A DNA stretch of 64,000 nt from Pardosa pseudoannulata (Eukaryota; Arthropoda; Arachnida; Araneae; Lycosidae), in NCBI GenBank assembly GCA_032207245.1, contig CM063506.1:42805624-42869623 (forward strand), read 5' to 3'. Under the pieces are notes generated by a model. It was not told the DNA's origin, searched no databases, and saw only the letters and a program-made list of their open reading frames with translations. The translations under genes and the position numbers were made by a program. Numbering within the stretch: position 1 is the first letter of the stretch; each line of letters begins with the position of its first letter. Positions 36,946 through 49,913 of this stretch are shown here, piece after piece.

Positions 36946-38585
36946 CTTACTTTTTAACTATTAATTAGAAACAGATTTCTTTTTACACAGAACCTAAAAT
37001 ATTCTTTTTTCCTACAGCTATGGTAAAGATATATTTTGGTTAACTGATTTGAGTTAAACTGTGTTTTAAAAAGAAAGCAAAATTCTGATAGTCATTGTTC
37101 CTATATCGTATAGAAAACTTAACATACAGATATGGAAGTAGTAATGATAGGAGTTTATGTAATGTTAAAATCCTTACTTTTTAGCTATTAATTAGAATAG
37201 CTATGAAAAGTGAAGAAAATTTTTATTCACCCTCTTACATATATATTTAAAATACATACATATATACACACCTTTATTGTGTAATACTATTCTTGCCATT
37301 GAATACATCTGGTACATTCAAAGAAAAGATGTGAAAATTTTCACATTGCATCATTTATTCAAACCAGTGGAAAATGGATGTGTTATTCATTACAAATAAA
37401 ACAATAAATAATGAAAATATAAATTATTTTAGAGTAAATTTGGGATGAAACCCGAAGAAAAATCTATTATATTCTTAAAATCCCTAATTTTTAGCTATTA
37501 ATTAGAAATCGATTTCTTTTTACATGGAACCTAAAATCTTCTTTTCTCCTATGAAAAGGATATATTTTGGTTAACTGATTTGAGTTAAACTCTGTTTTAA
37601 AAAGAAAGCAAAATTCTTGTAGTAACTGTGCCTATATCGTATAGAAAACTTAACTCACAGATATGGAGGTAGTAATGATAGGAGTGTATGTATTTGTTAA
37701 AATACCTACTATTTAGCTATTAATTAGAAACCGATTTCTTTTTACACAGAACCTAAAATCTTCTTTTCTCCTACAGCTATGGAAAGGATATATTTTGGTT
37801 AACTGATTTGAGTTAAACTGTGTTTTAAAAAGAAAGCAAAATTCTTATAGTCATTGTGCCTATATCATATAGAAAACTTAACTTACAGATATGGAAATAG
37901 TAATGATAGAAATGTATGTATTGTTAAAATCCCTACTTTTTAGCTATTAATTAGAAACCGATTTTTTTTGACACAGAACCTAAAATCTTCTTTTCTGCTA
38001 CAGCCTTGAAAAGGATATATTTTGGTTAACTGATTTGAGTTAAACTGTGTTTTAAAAAGAAAGCAAAATTCTTGTAGTAATTGTGCCTATATCGTATAGA
38101 AAACTTAACCTACAGATATGGAAGCAGCAATGATAGAAATGTATGTATTGTTAAAATCCCTACTTTTTAGCTATTAATTAGAAATCGATTTCGTTTACAC
38201 AGAATCTAAAATCTTCTTTTCTGCTATAGCCTTAAAATGATATATTTTGGTTAACTGATTTGAGTTAAACTGTGTTTTTCTTATAGACATTGTGCCTATA
38301 TCGTATAGAAAACTTAACTTACAGATATGGAAGTATTAATGATAGAAGTGTATGTATTGTTAAAATCCGTACCATTTAGCTATTAATTAGAAATCGATTT
38401 CTTTTTACACAGAACCTAAAATATTCTTTTTTTCTACAGCTATGGTAAAGATATATTTTGGTTAACTGATTTGAGTTAAACTGTGTTTTAAAAAGAAAGC
38501 AAAATTCTGATAGTCATTGTTCCTATATCGTATAGAAAACTTAACTTACAGATATGGAAGCAGCAATGATAGATGTTTACTAGTT
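36946..38585. repeat. Satellite D, ~208-228-bp unit, about seven copies
   Basis: AGCTATTAATTAGAAA occurs near 36957, 37187, 37494, 37716, 37943, 38171 and 38379; the 37187 copy is interrupted by about 270 bp of other AT-rich DNA. Units keep ATATTTTGGTTAACTGATTT and CGTATAGAAAACTTAAC. Several keep a CTCCTACAG|CTATGG stretch resembling a 3' splice site. No coding is seen. Confidence 0.93.
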
Positions 38586-39493
38586 TTTGAATAACTAAAT
38601 TAATGAGTGTAACTTATACAAGCATTTCGCAAATTAAATATACACCAGAATATAAAGACTTCTTCAAGTGATTTGAAATACTTCTTTCATTTAATCAGAG
38701 CGTGAAAAAATTTAAAATAAAGCCAGGGAACGAAGTTAATGATCCGAAATAATGAAAAGTAGAGAAAATGAAATCGGGAAATGAAACGGTAGAATATGAA
38801 AACGTAATGGATTTGAGAGTACTAAAGAGAGAGGAATAGTGTACTCGAAAACGCTTTTATCCCCAGTTCTTCTTTTTCCTTAATACATTTAATGACACGT
38901 TTTTGGAGAAAAAAGTTCTAACTTTATAAAAAGGGTACAAAGTTAGTTTTTCTGTAATCTTTTTAAACTCTTATTTAGGGCTTCTTTTCAAAGAAGGGGG
39001 TGGTTAAATGAAAGAAAACTTTGTGTCAAAAATTTTGGAGAAGGTTTGATACATTCCTTTTGAGATTTACTTTGGAATTAACTTTTAAATGTAAAGAAAT
39101 CCTTTCACGACAGCAATTATTTGTTACTCTTCATTTCATCATTGTAAATATATGTGACATGTAGCTTTTTACAATTATTTTTTTAGTACTATGATGAATA
39201 AAATTTGCTGATGATCAATTAGTGATTTTTCCTTAAATAGAAAAAAATTCCATCTAACTGTGTAACGAACACCAAGATATTTAAAAGAAAGATGTGGTAA
39301 ATTTTCGATTGTTCTCAAGTCTATAATTGAAAACACTGTTACTGTTATTTTTTTCCATAGTCTGCAGATATTCCATATGTGCATATATTTTAATGTATGG
39401 ACCCTTGTTACCCAGTACTTCTGGAAACGTTAATTAAATATTTATATACTGATACATTTTTTACAAGGATTAGTTTCAATGTAAGGTGCGTCA
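38586..39493. repeat. Macrosatellite, end of A block plus B block
   Basis: The A-block end (AAGCATTTCGCAAATTAAAT, then TTTCATTTAATCAGAGC) is followed by a full B block ending at ATGTAAGGTGCGTC. It is closely similar to 35740-36531 and interrupted at the same base by a Helitron. Confidence 0.88.
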
Positions 39494-40195
39494 TCCCCTA
39501 TATAATAATAACCCACTTTCTCTGTCCATCTGTCATCGAATTTATGAAGCGATTGGACCTGGAATAGATAGAGGCATCCATATGGAATTCTTGATGAGTT
39601 AGGGTTAGCAAAATTCAAAGCGAGTAAAGTTTATTTACTCCTAAACTAGATTCGATTCTAAAATAAATTATTACAAATATACTTCATATCACACCGAATT
39701 ATACTGTCGTCTTTAAATCATTCGAACCCCCTTTTCGAGCGTTTAATGCCATTATTTCAAGCCCTATTTAAGTGCCAGCGATTAAATGTATCAATTTATC
39801 ACAGAATAAATAGGTAAAAAAAATTTTCTAGCATTATGACGTCATTCTTTTAACCATCTCATTTAATCATTTCTTATTTTAAATTAATTCTGCATTATTT
39901 CCATACGTTTTATCACTGAACTTACATTTTATGTAAATAATATTCCTTTATATTTGGCTTAAATAAGAGATTAGGTGCATATGTGATAATTTTAAATTTA
40001 ATCATTGATTATATTTTGTTGCAATGAAAATTTTATCACCGGTGTTAACAACTAATTGTAACTAACTCCAGGGTGTAGTGGAAATGATAGTTTCATTTGT
40101 TCGCTTTCATTAATTATTCTGGCAAAAGAATTGGTAAGAACTTAATGATAATTTCGACATAGCTGAGAAAATATCTAATTATCTTTCTAATTCTT
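39494..40195 (+). mobile_element. Helitron-like element, 3'-truncated
   Basis: 5' end A|TCCCCTATATAATAATAA. The body runs through the CAAGCCC, TGACGTCATT and GGTGTAGTGG blocks, then stops near 40195 without the 3' hairpin. It keeps the uninserted TTTAATGCCATTATTTCAAG site used by MITEs in two other copies. Confidence 0.78.
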
Positions 40196-41020
40196 GAACT
40201 ATTGAAACAATGAGAATAAAAAATTAAGTAGAAATAGAATTAAAAATAAAAATATAAAATCGGATCTCTGAAATAATTAAAGAAAAAATCGAGAATCAAA
40301 CGGTAGAATACAAAACTTAATGGATTTGAGAGTACTAAAGAGACAAGAGTAGTGTACTCGAAAACGCTTTTATCCTCAGTTCTTCTTTTTCCTTAATACA
40401 TTTAATGACACGTTTTTGGAGAAAAAAGTTCCAACTTTATAAAAAGGGTACAAAGTTAGTTTTTCTGTAATCTTTTTAAACTCTTATTTAGGGCTTCTTT
40501 TCAAAGAAGGGGGTGGTTAAATGAAAGAAAACTTTGTGTCAAAAATTTCGAAGAAGTTTTGATACATTCCTTTTGAGATTTACTTTGGAATTACCTCTTA
40601 AATATAAAGAAATCCTTTCATGGTAGCAATTATTTGTTACTCTTCATTTCGTAATTGTAGATATATGTAACATATAGCTTTTCACAATTCTTTTTTAGTA
40701 CTATGATGAATAAAATTTGATAATGTTCAATTAGGGCATTTTTCTTAAACCGAAAAGAAATTCCACTTAATTGTGTAACGGAAACCAAGATATTTAGAAG
40801 AAAGATGTGGTAAAATTTCGATTATTCTTAGGTCTATAATTGAAAACACTGTTACTGTTTTCTATTCCTACAACATAGTCTGCAGAAATTCGAAAGTTTT
40901 GTATGTAAATGTATTTTAAAGTATGGCCTCTTGTCGTCCAGTACTTTTGGAAATTGTTAATTAAATGTTTGTATACTGATACATTTTTTACTAAAATTAG
41001 TTTCAATGTAATGTGTGTCA
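40196..41020. repeat. Macrosatellite, B block
   Basis: Picks up from a degraded start at about 40270 (AAACGGTAGAATAC) and runs to ATGTAATGTGTGTC, again ending exactly at a Helitron 5' terminus. Confidence 0.85.
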
Positions 41021-41486
41021 TCTCTTATATAATAATAGCCTAAATTTTCTGTCCGTCTGTCCTCGCATTTATGACGTGATTGGACCTGGAATGGATAGAG
41101 GTATCCATATTGGACACTGATGAGTTATAGTTAGAAAAATTCAAAGCGCGAAAAGTTTATCCTCTCCTAAACTAGATCCGATTCTAAAATAAATTATTAT
41201 AAATTTGCTTCTTATCACAGATAAAATTACTGTCGTCATTAAAACGTTCGAACCCCCTTTTCGAGGGTTTAATGACATTATTTCAAGCCCTATTTTTCCC
41301 GGTTAAGAGCAGTCGGTTAAATTTTTCAATTTATCACATAATAAATAAGTAAAAATAACATTTTTCTAGCATTATCACGCCATTCCTTCAACCATCTCAT
41401 TTAATCATTTCTTATTTTAAATTAATTCTGCATTATTTTCATATGGTTTATCACTAAACTTAAATATCACAAAAATAATTTTCTTA

Positions 41487-41636
41487 TATATAAAATATAT
41501 ATATATATATATATTAGATATATATATATAATATATATATATAAAGATATATATATAAATATATATATATTATATATATTTATATGTATATATATATATA
41601 TATATATATTATAGAATATCTTTTATATATATTATA
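41487..41636. repeat. Imperfect (AT)n tract
   Basis: Interrupted AT dinucleotide run inside the Helitron body. Confidence 0.93.
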
Positions 41637-41679
41637 GATTAGGTACATATGTGATATTTTTAATTTGAATCATTGATTT

Positions 41680-42600
41680 TTTTTTTAAACCCTCGGTGGC
41701 AAACAGCCTTCCCTAAGGATTAGGCTTTCAAATGTTTACCACGAAACAGTTCACTCCGCAACAGTAGAACAAAAAAAAATTTTAAATTTAGAGAATATAG
41801 TGAGAGATATAGTCCAGTTATCATTTAAAATAAGTCCATAGTTTAAATAACTAAAACGAAACCCTGGAAGAAGGTATCATTATGCTTGCCATTACTATTA
41901 AGAAAAAAAAAGGTTAAAACTAGCGAAAGAAGATTAAAAATAAACCAAAACTAGAACGAATCCCTAGTTAGGTGATGTTAAATGGTTCACAAGATAAAAT
42001 TAGGAACAGGATACTTTTACATAATTAACTTAGAGAGGGGGGTCTCTAAGCATGGGTCCAGCCCCGGAATTGATAAAAACAAACACTTGTCTGTACAGAT
42101 ATTTGAATTTGTGCTGTTGTACCAATGAGCGTTACAAACATCTTGAAAAACATGTACATTAAAAATTTACAAGAGAAAGGAACATAGATTGACAACAAAA
42201 AGAAGATTTTGTTGAAAATGAGAAATAATTTATAGAAAGTCAATCTATTATTACTTGAGCTATTTAAAAACAAAATTAATTTTTAACAATTTCATAAAAA
42301 AATTTACAGTACAATAAAAAAAATGGCTTGACCATTTATCTGGTGCAACTGATTAGTTCACAGTTTTCAATCATCCAGGAGATTAGTTTCTGTGCCTTAC
42401 TGAGCAGGACTTTGCTTGTTTGTAAAAGCTGGAACCACTTCGATTCCGCTCCAATCGGAGGCTCTTTAAAATGAAAATCCTTTGTTAGGTTGCAAGAGAA
42501 AAGGTAGTGCAGAGAGTTACCTTCCTGACCACAAATACAGTTTGAAGACCCAGTCGCCAAACGAAAACGAGAGAGATATTGAGGGAAGGAACCATGTCCA
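41680..42600 (-). mobile_element. 5'-truncated LINE with short poly(A)
   Basis: On the minus strand the element ends in an A-run (T-run at about 41681-41691 on the plus strand) next to Helitron sequence. On the other side Helitron sequence resumes near 42600 (CACCAGTATTAACAAC). The coding end is described separately. The 41692-42335 part would be 3' UTR. Confidence 0.7.
42336..42600 (-). pseudogene. LINE pol C-terminal Cys/His tail
   Basis: The frame reads TGDGHGSFPQYLSRFRL, then CICGQEGNSLHYLFSCNLT, the CxCG...H...C motif that follows RNase H in I/R1-type LINEs, then a tail WFQLLQTSKVLLSKAQKLIS to a stop near 42336. The first nine codons of the longest open frame (up to 42629) come from the surrounding Helitron and are not part of the protein. 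Endonuclease, reverse transcriptase and RNase H are missing. It belongs to a different lineage from the fragment near 25.4 kb. Confidence 0.8.
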
Positions 42601-42804
42601 TCACCAGTATTAACAACGAATTCTATCAAACTCCAGTTTGTAGTGGAAAGGATATTATCATTCGTTTACTTCCATTAATTATTGTGGGAAAAAAATGTTA
42701 AGAACTGTATGATAATTTCGACGTACCTGAGAAAACTTTGAATTATCTTTCTAAATGAATTCTGTCGTCTTTAAAACGTTCGAACCCACTTTTCGAACTT
42801 TTAA

Positions 42805-43420
42805 CCCTCCCAGTGGAACATACCGGAGAAAAGTCTCCAAAAAGTAAACTAAACTTTTATTGTGTCAGTGACCAAAGTGTTCTATGATTTTTTACTTCAC
42901 CCTTTGTCCCACCCTCGTTATTGTCCCTTTACTTCCGGTTATAAATATATATATAAATAGACATTATTGATTGTTAATTAATAATTGATTTTTATTACAC
43001 ATAAAGCTTATCAAGTCTTGAAGATCATCCCATAAGAAATAATGGATTCTAAAAGTACGAATAAAAATATTTTTCAAGAGAATTATTTATATTTTTTTAC
43101 GAAAGTCATCCAAGATATTTAAGTGGTGCAATTAGAGATATATCTGTTACGACAAACGAAATAATTCGAAATAGAGATTGACAAAGCCATGAGAAGATAT
43201 CAGCATCTTTGTTCCTCAGAGAGTAGGGGTGCATCTCTCAATAAATGTCAGTCAAAGAGGGGTGCAGTTCCTAAACAATCGACCTGACCCTCCTACCTCA
43301 AAATTCCATGGGGGAAAGAACTGTCAGAAATGTACAATACATCTATTTTAGGAACGTTTTTGAAGGTTGAAAATTGTACGTGACAATCGGCGGAATTGTA
43401 CGTGCAAAGCGCTTAGAGGG
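42805..43420 (+). mobile_element. piggyBac-like MITE, family 2, copy B
   Basis: TTAA at 42801-42804 and 43421-43424. The left end is CCCTCCCAGTGGAACATACC; the right end inverse is CCCTCTAAGCGCTTTGCACG. It is 616 bp, in reverse orientation to 24188-24953 and lacking the SINE, so it is the uninserted form. It sits at the same TTAA of the Helitron as that copy. Confidence 0.87.
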
Positions 43421-44015
43421 TTAATAACATTATTTCAAGCCCTATTTTCCCCGGTTAAAAGCAGGCGATTAAATTTATCAATTTATCCCATAATAAACAG
43501 GTAAAAATAAGATTTTTACTAGCATTATGGTATCATGACTTTAACCATCTTATATAATCATTTCTTATTTTAAATTAATTCTGCATTATTTTCATACGTT
43601 TTATCACTAAACTTAGATATTATGTAAATAATTTTCCTTTATATTTGGCTTAAATAATAGATTAGGTGCATATGTGATAATTTAAAATTTAATCATGGAT
43701 TAATTTTTCTTTGCAATGAAAATTTTATCACCGGTATTAACAACTAATTCTATCTACCTCCAGGGTGTAGTGAAAATGATAGTTTAATTCGTTCACTTCC
43801 ATTAATTATTGTAGAAAAAAAATTGGTAAGTACTTAATGATAATTTCGATGTAACTGAGAAAACTTTGAATTATCTTTCTAAATGAATTCAACGTGATTT
43901 AAAACTGCATTCAAGGTCACAAATCATTTTTTTTTTACCTGTCTCATAGGGCACTTTAGAATTCTGGAAAATTAAAACTTTTACTTATCCCGTCATATGA
44001 AGGGCTATATGCTAG

Positions 44016-44069
44016 TTTAAAATTATAGAGCAATGTGTAATGGAAACCTATATACAGTTTTGAATAATA
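44016..44069. repeat. Macrosatellite, B block end between Helitron and Tc1
   Basis: TTTAAAATTATAGAGCAATG then CTATATACAGTTTTGAATAA corresponds to the B-block end seen near 49192-49255. It shows both neighbours inserted into one macrosatellite unit. Confidence 0.75.
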
Positions 44070-44637
44070 CACTGTCTACTAATACGTGTTTCCACACCTA
44101 TGCAAATGACGGTATCTACGGTCCTGAGGTACGTCACAGCCTCTGCCGGTATAAATCGTGTAGTAAACAACATCGGCATTAGTCGCAGGCAAGATGCCGC
44201 GCAGTTCGGAGATCTTTGATTTCGAGGAAGGTATAATTATCGGGTATCACAAATGTGGCCGATCCTTAAGGGACATATCTAGCGATCTGAAGTACCCAAA
44301 ATCGACAGTGGCCTATGTGATTAAGAAGTGGAAGGTGAGCGGTGATTGTCGGAAATGTTCCCCGAGTAGGCAGACCAACGGAACTAGGAGATAGAGACCG
44401 ACGAGTGCTGTCCAGATAAATACGGAAGAACCGCATCCAACCGATGGCCCTTATCCACGAGGAGTTTCAACAAGCATCCAGGAGTATTGTTTCAATGAAT
44501 ACCATGCTTAAGGAAGATCCGTAAGGAGGGTTCACGCTGTAATTGCCTCTCGCGGAGGCCCTACCAACTATTGATTTTGAATAAAGTTCGTTTTTCTTTT
44601 CTATCTCAGGTGTCCAAATACTTATTGGTAGTCAGTG
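44070..44637 (+). mobile_element. Tc1-like element, internal deletion derivative
   Basis: The left end is CACTGTCTACTAATACGTGT; the right end inverse is CACTGACTACCAATAAGTAT. TA lies on both sides (44068-44069, 44638-44639). At 568 bp it keeps both termini, the transposase start and its last 18 codons. A solo copy of the left end lies at 15062-15116. Confidence 0.9.
44194..44574 (+). pseudogene. Tc1 transposase with central deletion
   Basis: It starts at ATG 44194. The first 66 codons encode the paired-like helix-turn-helix, with GYHKCGRSLRDISSDLKYPK and STVAYVIKKWKVSGDCRKC, very close to Tc1-family N-termini. A stop follows at TRR, then another frame continues with MALIHEEFQQASRSIVSM, part of the second DNA-binding subdomain. 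The catalytic DDE core is absent. The sequence rejoins at RRVHAVIASRGGPTNY and a stop, the usual Tc1 C-terminus. The element could be mobilised only in trans. Confidence 0.88.
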
Positions 44638-44639
44638 TA

Positions 44640-47600
44640 TTTTAACGAATTAAAAAGAAAATTATTTTGTTTTATTGTTAATGTCCCTATTACATTTGAC
44701 TTAGGCAGGGACACCTATTAGTAAAGCTAGAAACAATTTAAACTTAGTTAATAATAAAAGCATAGCAATTATAGAAGATGCCCCCACCTCCTTATTAACT
44801 TTGGAAATAAAACAATTAATGGTAGTTAATTTAGGATTTTACTTATTTTGCCATTAATGAACTGTCATTAGTTTCAGTTATATAAGCATTTTGCAAATTA
44901 AATCACATACAGAGTAGAAAGAAATCATGAAGTTATTTGAAATAATCATTTCATTTAATAAGAACGAAAGATAAAACTAAAACAGACCTGTTTTAGGCAG
45001 GGATACGCCTTTGAAAAGCTGATACCAATTAAAATTAAGTTAAGAATAAAAGCAAATCAATTTTATAATATGCTCCCACCTCCTTATTAACTTTGGAAAT
45101 AAAACAATTAATGGTAGTTAATTTAGGATTTTACTTATTTTGACATTAACGAACACTGTCTTGAGTTTCACTTATGTAAGCATTTTGAAAATTAATTCAC
45201 ACACAAGGTATAAAGGAATCTTGAAGTTATTTGAAATACTCATTTCATTTAATGAGAACGAAAGATAAAACTGAAACAGACCTGTTTTAGGCAGGGATAC
45301 GCATTAGAAAAGCTGATACCAATTAAAACTAAGTTAAGAATAAAAGCAAAGCAATTTTATAATATGCTTCCACCTCCTTATTAACTTTGGAAATAAAACA
45401 ATTAATGGTAATAAATTTAGGAATTTACTTATTTTGCCATTAACGAACTGTCATGAGTTTCACTTATGTAAGCATTTTGCAAATTAAATCATGTACAAGG
45501 TATAAAGGAATCTTGAAGTTATTCGAAATACTCATTTCATTTAATGAGAACGAAAGATAAAACTGAAACAGACATGACTTAGTCAGGGATACGTATTAGA
45601 AAAGCTAGTATTAATTAAAACTAAGTTAAGAATAAAAGCAAAGCAATTTTAGAAGATGCTCCCACCTCTTTATTAAATTTGGATATAAAATTATTAATGG
45701 TAATAAATTTAGAAATTTACTTATTTTGCCATTAACGAACTGTTATGAGTTTCACTTTCGTACTCATTTTGCAACTTAAATCCGGCACAGTGTAAAAATG
45801 AATCTTGAAGTTATTTAAAATACACATTTCATTTAATGAGAGCGAAAAATAAAACTGAAACCTGTTTTAGGGAACGAGATCAATGATTTGAAATAACGAA
45901 AAATATAATAAAAAGGAAATTGGCCCATGAAACTGTAGAATGTGGAAACATAATGGATTTTAGAGTACTAAACAAAAGAAAAGAATAAGTGTACTCAAAA
46001 ATTCTAATTTTTTTATCCCCTATTCTTCTTTCCCCTTAATATATTTCATAACACGTTTTCGGAGAACATGGTTCTAACTTTATAAAATGAGAACAATGTT
46101 CGTTTTTTTTTGTAATCTTTTTAAAGACTTATTTAGGTCTACTTTTAAAGGTAGGGAGTAGATAAATTAAGAAACAAACATTTGTGTCAAATTTTTGAAC
46201 AGAATTTTATATATTGAGATTTACTTAAGTGTAATGAAATCCTTTCGTTATGTGTTACTTCTTATTTACTCCTTATAAATAGATGTACATTTAGGTTTTT
46301 CAAAATTTTGTAATTTATGTATTAAGAAAAATGGAATTTCTGTTCTATTAGCACTTATATAACAGGGATACGTATTAGAAAAGCTGGTATCAATTAAAAC
46401 TTAGTTAATAACAAAAGCAAAGTAATTTTAGAACGTGCTCCAATTTCCTTATTAGCTTATATATAAAACTATTAATGGTAGTTAATTTAGGAATTTATTT
46501 ATTTTGCCATTAATGAACTGTCATGAGTTTCACTTATGTAAGCATTTTGCAAATTAAATCGCGTATAGGGTATAAAAGAATCTTGAAGTTATTTGAAATA
46601 CTCATTTCATTTAATAAGAGCGCAAGATAAAACTGAAACAGACCTGTTTTAGGGAATGAGATTAATGATTTGAAATAATGAAAAATAAAAAATAAAGAAA
46701 ATCAGTCAATGAAACTGTAGAATGTGAAAATGTAATTGATTTTAGAGTACTAAAAGAGAGAAAAGAATAAGCGTACTCAAAAATTCTTATTTTTTATATC
46801 CCCAGTTCATCTTTCTCCTTAATATATTTAATGACACGTTTTCGGAGAAAAAAGTTCTAACTTTATAAAATGGGAACAATGTTCGTTTTTCTGTAATCTT
46901 TATAAAGACTTATTTAAGTCTTCTTTTAAAGGAAGGGATTAGATAAAAGATGAAACAAACATTCGTGTCAAAATTTTTGAACAGGATTTCATATATTTTG
47001 AGATTTACTTTAAAATTATTTCTTAAGTCTAATGAAATCTTTTCATGGTGGAATACACATATTCATTATGTGTTACTTCTTATTTCCTACTTATAAATAG
47101 ATGTGACATTTAGATTTTTTCAAGTCTTTGTTTTTTGCTTACTAAGATAAATAGAAGTTTTGTTCTATTAGCACTTTTTCTTTGATTGAAAAAAATATAA
47201 CTATATACGTGATTTAAAAAAAATTACGTTGTAAATTTTTAATCGTTCTGTGGCCTATAGTTAAAAACATAGCTTTTTTTATTTTTCCATATTATATGGA
47301 ATATCCGTATGTTTGTGTGAGTATAATTTTAGGTATGTACCCTTTTCTTTCAGTACTTCTGGTAACGTTAATAGATAGTTAGCATATGGATGTTTTATTC
47401 AGAATAGTTTGAATGAGAAGTATGCTACTTAAACTGCCTGTTGCAAAATCTAATGAAAATGCATAGACACTCTTAAATATAATTCTAAAAAAGAATGGAA
47501 AAACTATATTTGTTTTATTTTTAATGCCTACGCATTAATAAAATTGGCATCATTTGGTTTAAGAATTAAAGGCAAACTTTTATAGATAATGCTCCCATCT

Positions 47601-48512
47601 CAAAAATAAATTTAGATATAAACTTCTTAATGGTAGATAAGTTGATAATTTACTTATTTTACCATTAACGAACTGTCATGAGTTTCACTTATGTATGCAT
47701 TTTGCAAATTAAATCACGTACAGTGTAAAAATGAATCTTCGAGTTATTTGAAATACTCATTTCATTTAATCAGAGCAACAGATAAAACTGAAAGAAACCT
47801 GTTTTAGAGAACAAGATTAATGATTTGAAATAATGACAAATAAAAAAAATGAAATTGGCCCATGAAACTGTAGAATGTGAAAACATAATGGATTTTAGAG
47901 TACTAAAAAGAGAAAAGAAGAAGCGTACTCAAAAATTCTTATTTTTTTTTATCCCCAATTCTTCTTTTTCCTTAATATATTTAATGACACGTTTTCGGGG
48001 AAAAAGTTCTAACTTTATAAAACGAGAACAATGTTCGTATTTCTGTAGTGTTTTTAAATACTTATTTAGGTCTTCTTTTAAAGGAAGGGGGTAGATAAAT
48101 GAAGAAACAAACAATTGTATCAAAAATTTTTAACAGGATTTTATATATTCTTTCTGAGATTTACTTTAAAATTATTTCTTAGGTGTAATGAAATCCTTTC
48201 ATTATGCGTTACTTCTTATTTCCTCCTTATAAATAGATGCAACATTTAGCTTTTTTGTTTCTTTGTTTCTTTGTTTTTTATGTATTAAGATATATAGAAG
48301 TTCTGTTCTAGTAGCACTTTTTCTTTAATTCAAAAAAGTTATAATTATATACGTGATTTAAAAAAATACGTGGTAAATTTTTAATTGTTCTAAAGCCTTT
48401 AGTTAAAAACATAGTTACGTTTTTTCTTTTTCCATATAATATAGAGGATCTGTATGTTTGTGTGCATATATTTTTATGTATGTACCCTTGTCTTTCAATA
48501 CGTCTGGTAACG
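44640..48512. repeat. Macrosatellite array: A blocks (~296 bp) and B blocks (~860 bp)
   Basis: Four A blocks run in tandem (starts near 44690, 44988, 45281, 45573, marked by TTAGGCAGGGATACG or variants), then a short B block (45862-46362), then full A+B units starting near 46363 and 47520, which set the ~1.15-kb period. A blocks keep TTACTTATTTTGCCATTAA; B blocks keep TTAATGACACGTTTTCGG. Open frames such as 47849-48094 are not conserved between copies. Confidence 0.9.
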
Positions 48513-48516
48513 TTAA

Positions 48517-49137
48517 CTCATCGCGTGCGGGCAACGTATTTCTACGTTTGTTTCCGTCTGTCACTCGAGCGTTGGTCACGTAAAAATACGTATTTAGTAG
48601 ATTTGTGGTGGATACCCGCTAACCTTCCCAAATCTACTAAATACGTATAATTATATATATGTGTGACATTATATACATGTTCTTTGCGTTGCTATGCAAC
48701 GCTTTGCATTTTTTTCTTTCCACAAGTTATGATTGTTGAGTTACTCGGTCTTTTGTTGCAATATTTAGTCTTCAATTTGAATTCCTAGCTCCAGAACGTA
48801 CAAGTCGTGTTTTGTCAATTTGAAGCTTGATTTATTTTTTGTTGAAATCAAAATTGATAAAATGGGCCGTTGTGAAAAAGATAGTGATGAAGAAATATGC
48901 GCTGACAGATTATCGGACTTTAAAAATAATTTATTTTTGTGATTTAGTAAAAATATTTTTTGTTAAATAATCATACAGTATATATTAAAGTGTAAAATAA
49001 AAAGAGTTTCGTTCATAAAAACAAAGTAGTTTACGATTTACTGCGATTTTTCTGAATAACTAAACTTTCGCGCGATTCACGAAAAAACGCCCGCTGCAGG
49101 CGTAAGTTGGCGGTGAAGTATACCCGCGTGCCAAGTG
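48517..49137 (+). mobile_element. piggyBac-like MITE, family 1, copy 2
   Basis: TTAA at 48513-48516 and 49138-49141. The right end inverse starts CACTTGGCACGCGGGTATAC; the left end is CTCATCGCGTGCGGGCAACG. It is 621 bp, reverse to the copy at 3833. ATG at 48861 opens a short acidic frame (MGRCEKDSDEEICADRLSD) that could be the first codons of a lost piggyBac transposase. It is inserted in a macrosatellite B block. Confidence 0.87.
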
Positions 49138-49141
49138 TTAA

Positions 49142-49290
49142 TAGATATTTAGCATAAAGATCGATGTTTTATTCAGAATAGTTTAAATGTGAGGTATGCT
49201 ATTTAGACTATCTATTGCAATAGCTAATGAAAACCCATATACATTCTTGAATATAATTCTAAATAAATAATGGAAAAAATATATTTGTAT
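49142..49290. repeat. Macrosatellite, B block end
   Basis: Continues the B block interrupted by the MITE: GTATGCTATTTAGACTATCT, then GAATATAATTCTAAATAAAT. It carries the intact version of the sites hit elsewhere by the Helitron (41021-44015) and by Tc1 (44070). Confidence 0.85.
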
Positions 49291-49786
49291 TGTTACCATT
49301 TTATGAAGCGTAGCGTTCGTGGATTGAGTAGACTTTGAATTAAGACAGCAAAAATAACAGCACTTTATTCGTAATGCAGGGAAAACACGAATACAGCAGC
49401 CAACACCGCGAGAACTGGCTAGCACAGGCGATAGTTCACTAAAACTCTTAGCGCCAAACAACGTAGGTCTTTACCTCTACAAATTTCTCAGCTAACTGAA
49501 CCTCGATCAGGATCTTCAGGATGGTAGGTCAACTGGATTTCCTGGGCCGGGCCCTCTAATCCAGAGAATTCTAACAGTAAGCATAAAATAACAACGAGCA
49601 GAAAAATAAAACAACTAAAAGGGGAAAGAGGGGATAGGGAGGTGGATTCGTGAGTTCAAGACACAAAAATAAAGAGTAGAAAGTTTAGGGATAGAAACAA
49701 AACACATATTTTTGCGGCCAGTGACATCCATACAGAATTCGTGAAGGAAACAAAGTTAGCATTTAAAACTCAGAAGTTAACGTTAA

Positions 49787-49826
<40 letters not shown>

Positions 49827-49913
49827 TACAAATAAGCTTAAGAAAAATAAAAGTAAAGAAAATTGTAAATAATTAAAAATTATATGAGAAATTGGAAAAC
49901 ATGGCAACGTGGG

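Larger units (their letters stand above)
41021..44015 (+). mobile_element. Helitron-like element, full ends, three nested inserts
   Basis: 5' end A|TCTCTTATATAATAATAG at 41021. The 3' hairpin CCCGTCATATGAAGGG and CTATATGCTAG end at 44015, followed by T. Uninterrupted B blocks near 49192 and 55950 read straight across as ...GCTATTTA..., so the element inserted between A and T without duplicating the target. Inside are an AT-rich tract (41487-41636), a LINE fragment (41680-42600) and a piggyBac-like MITE (42805-43420). Confidence 0.85.
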
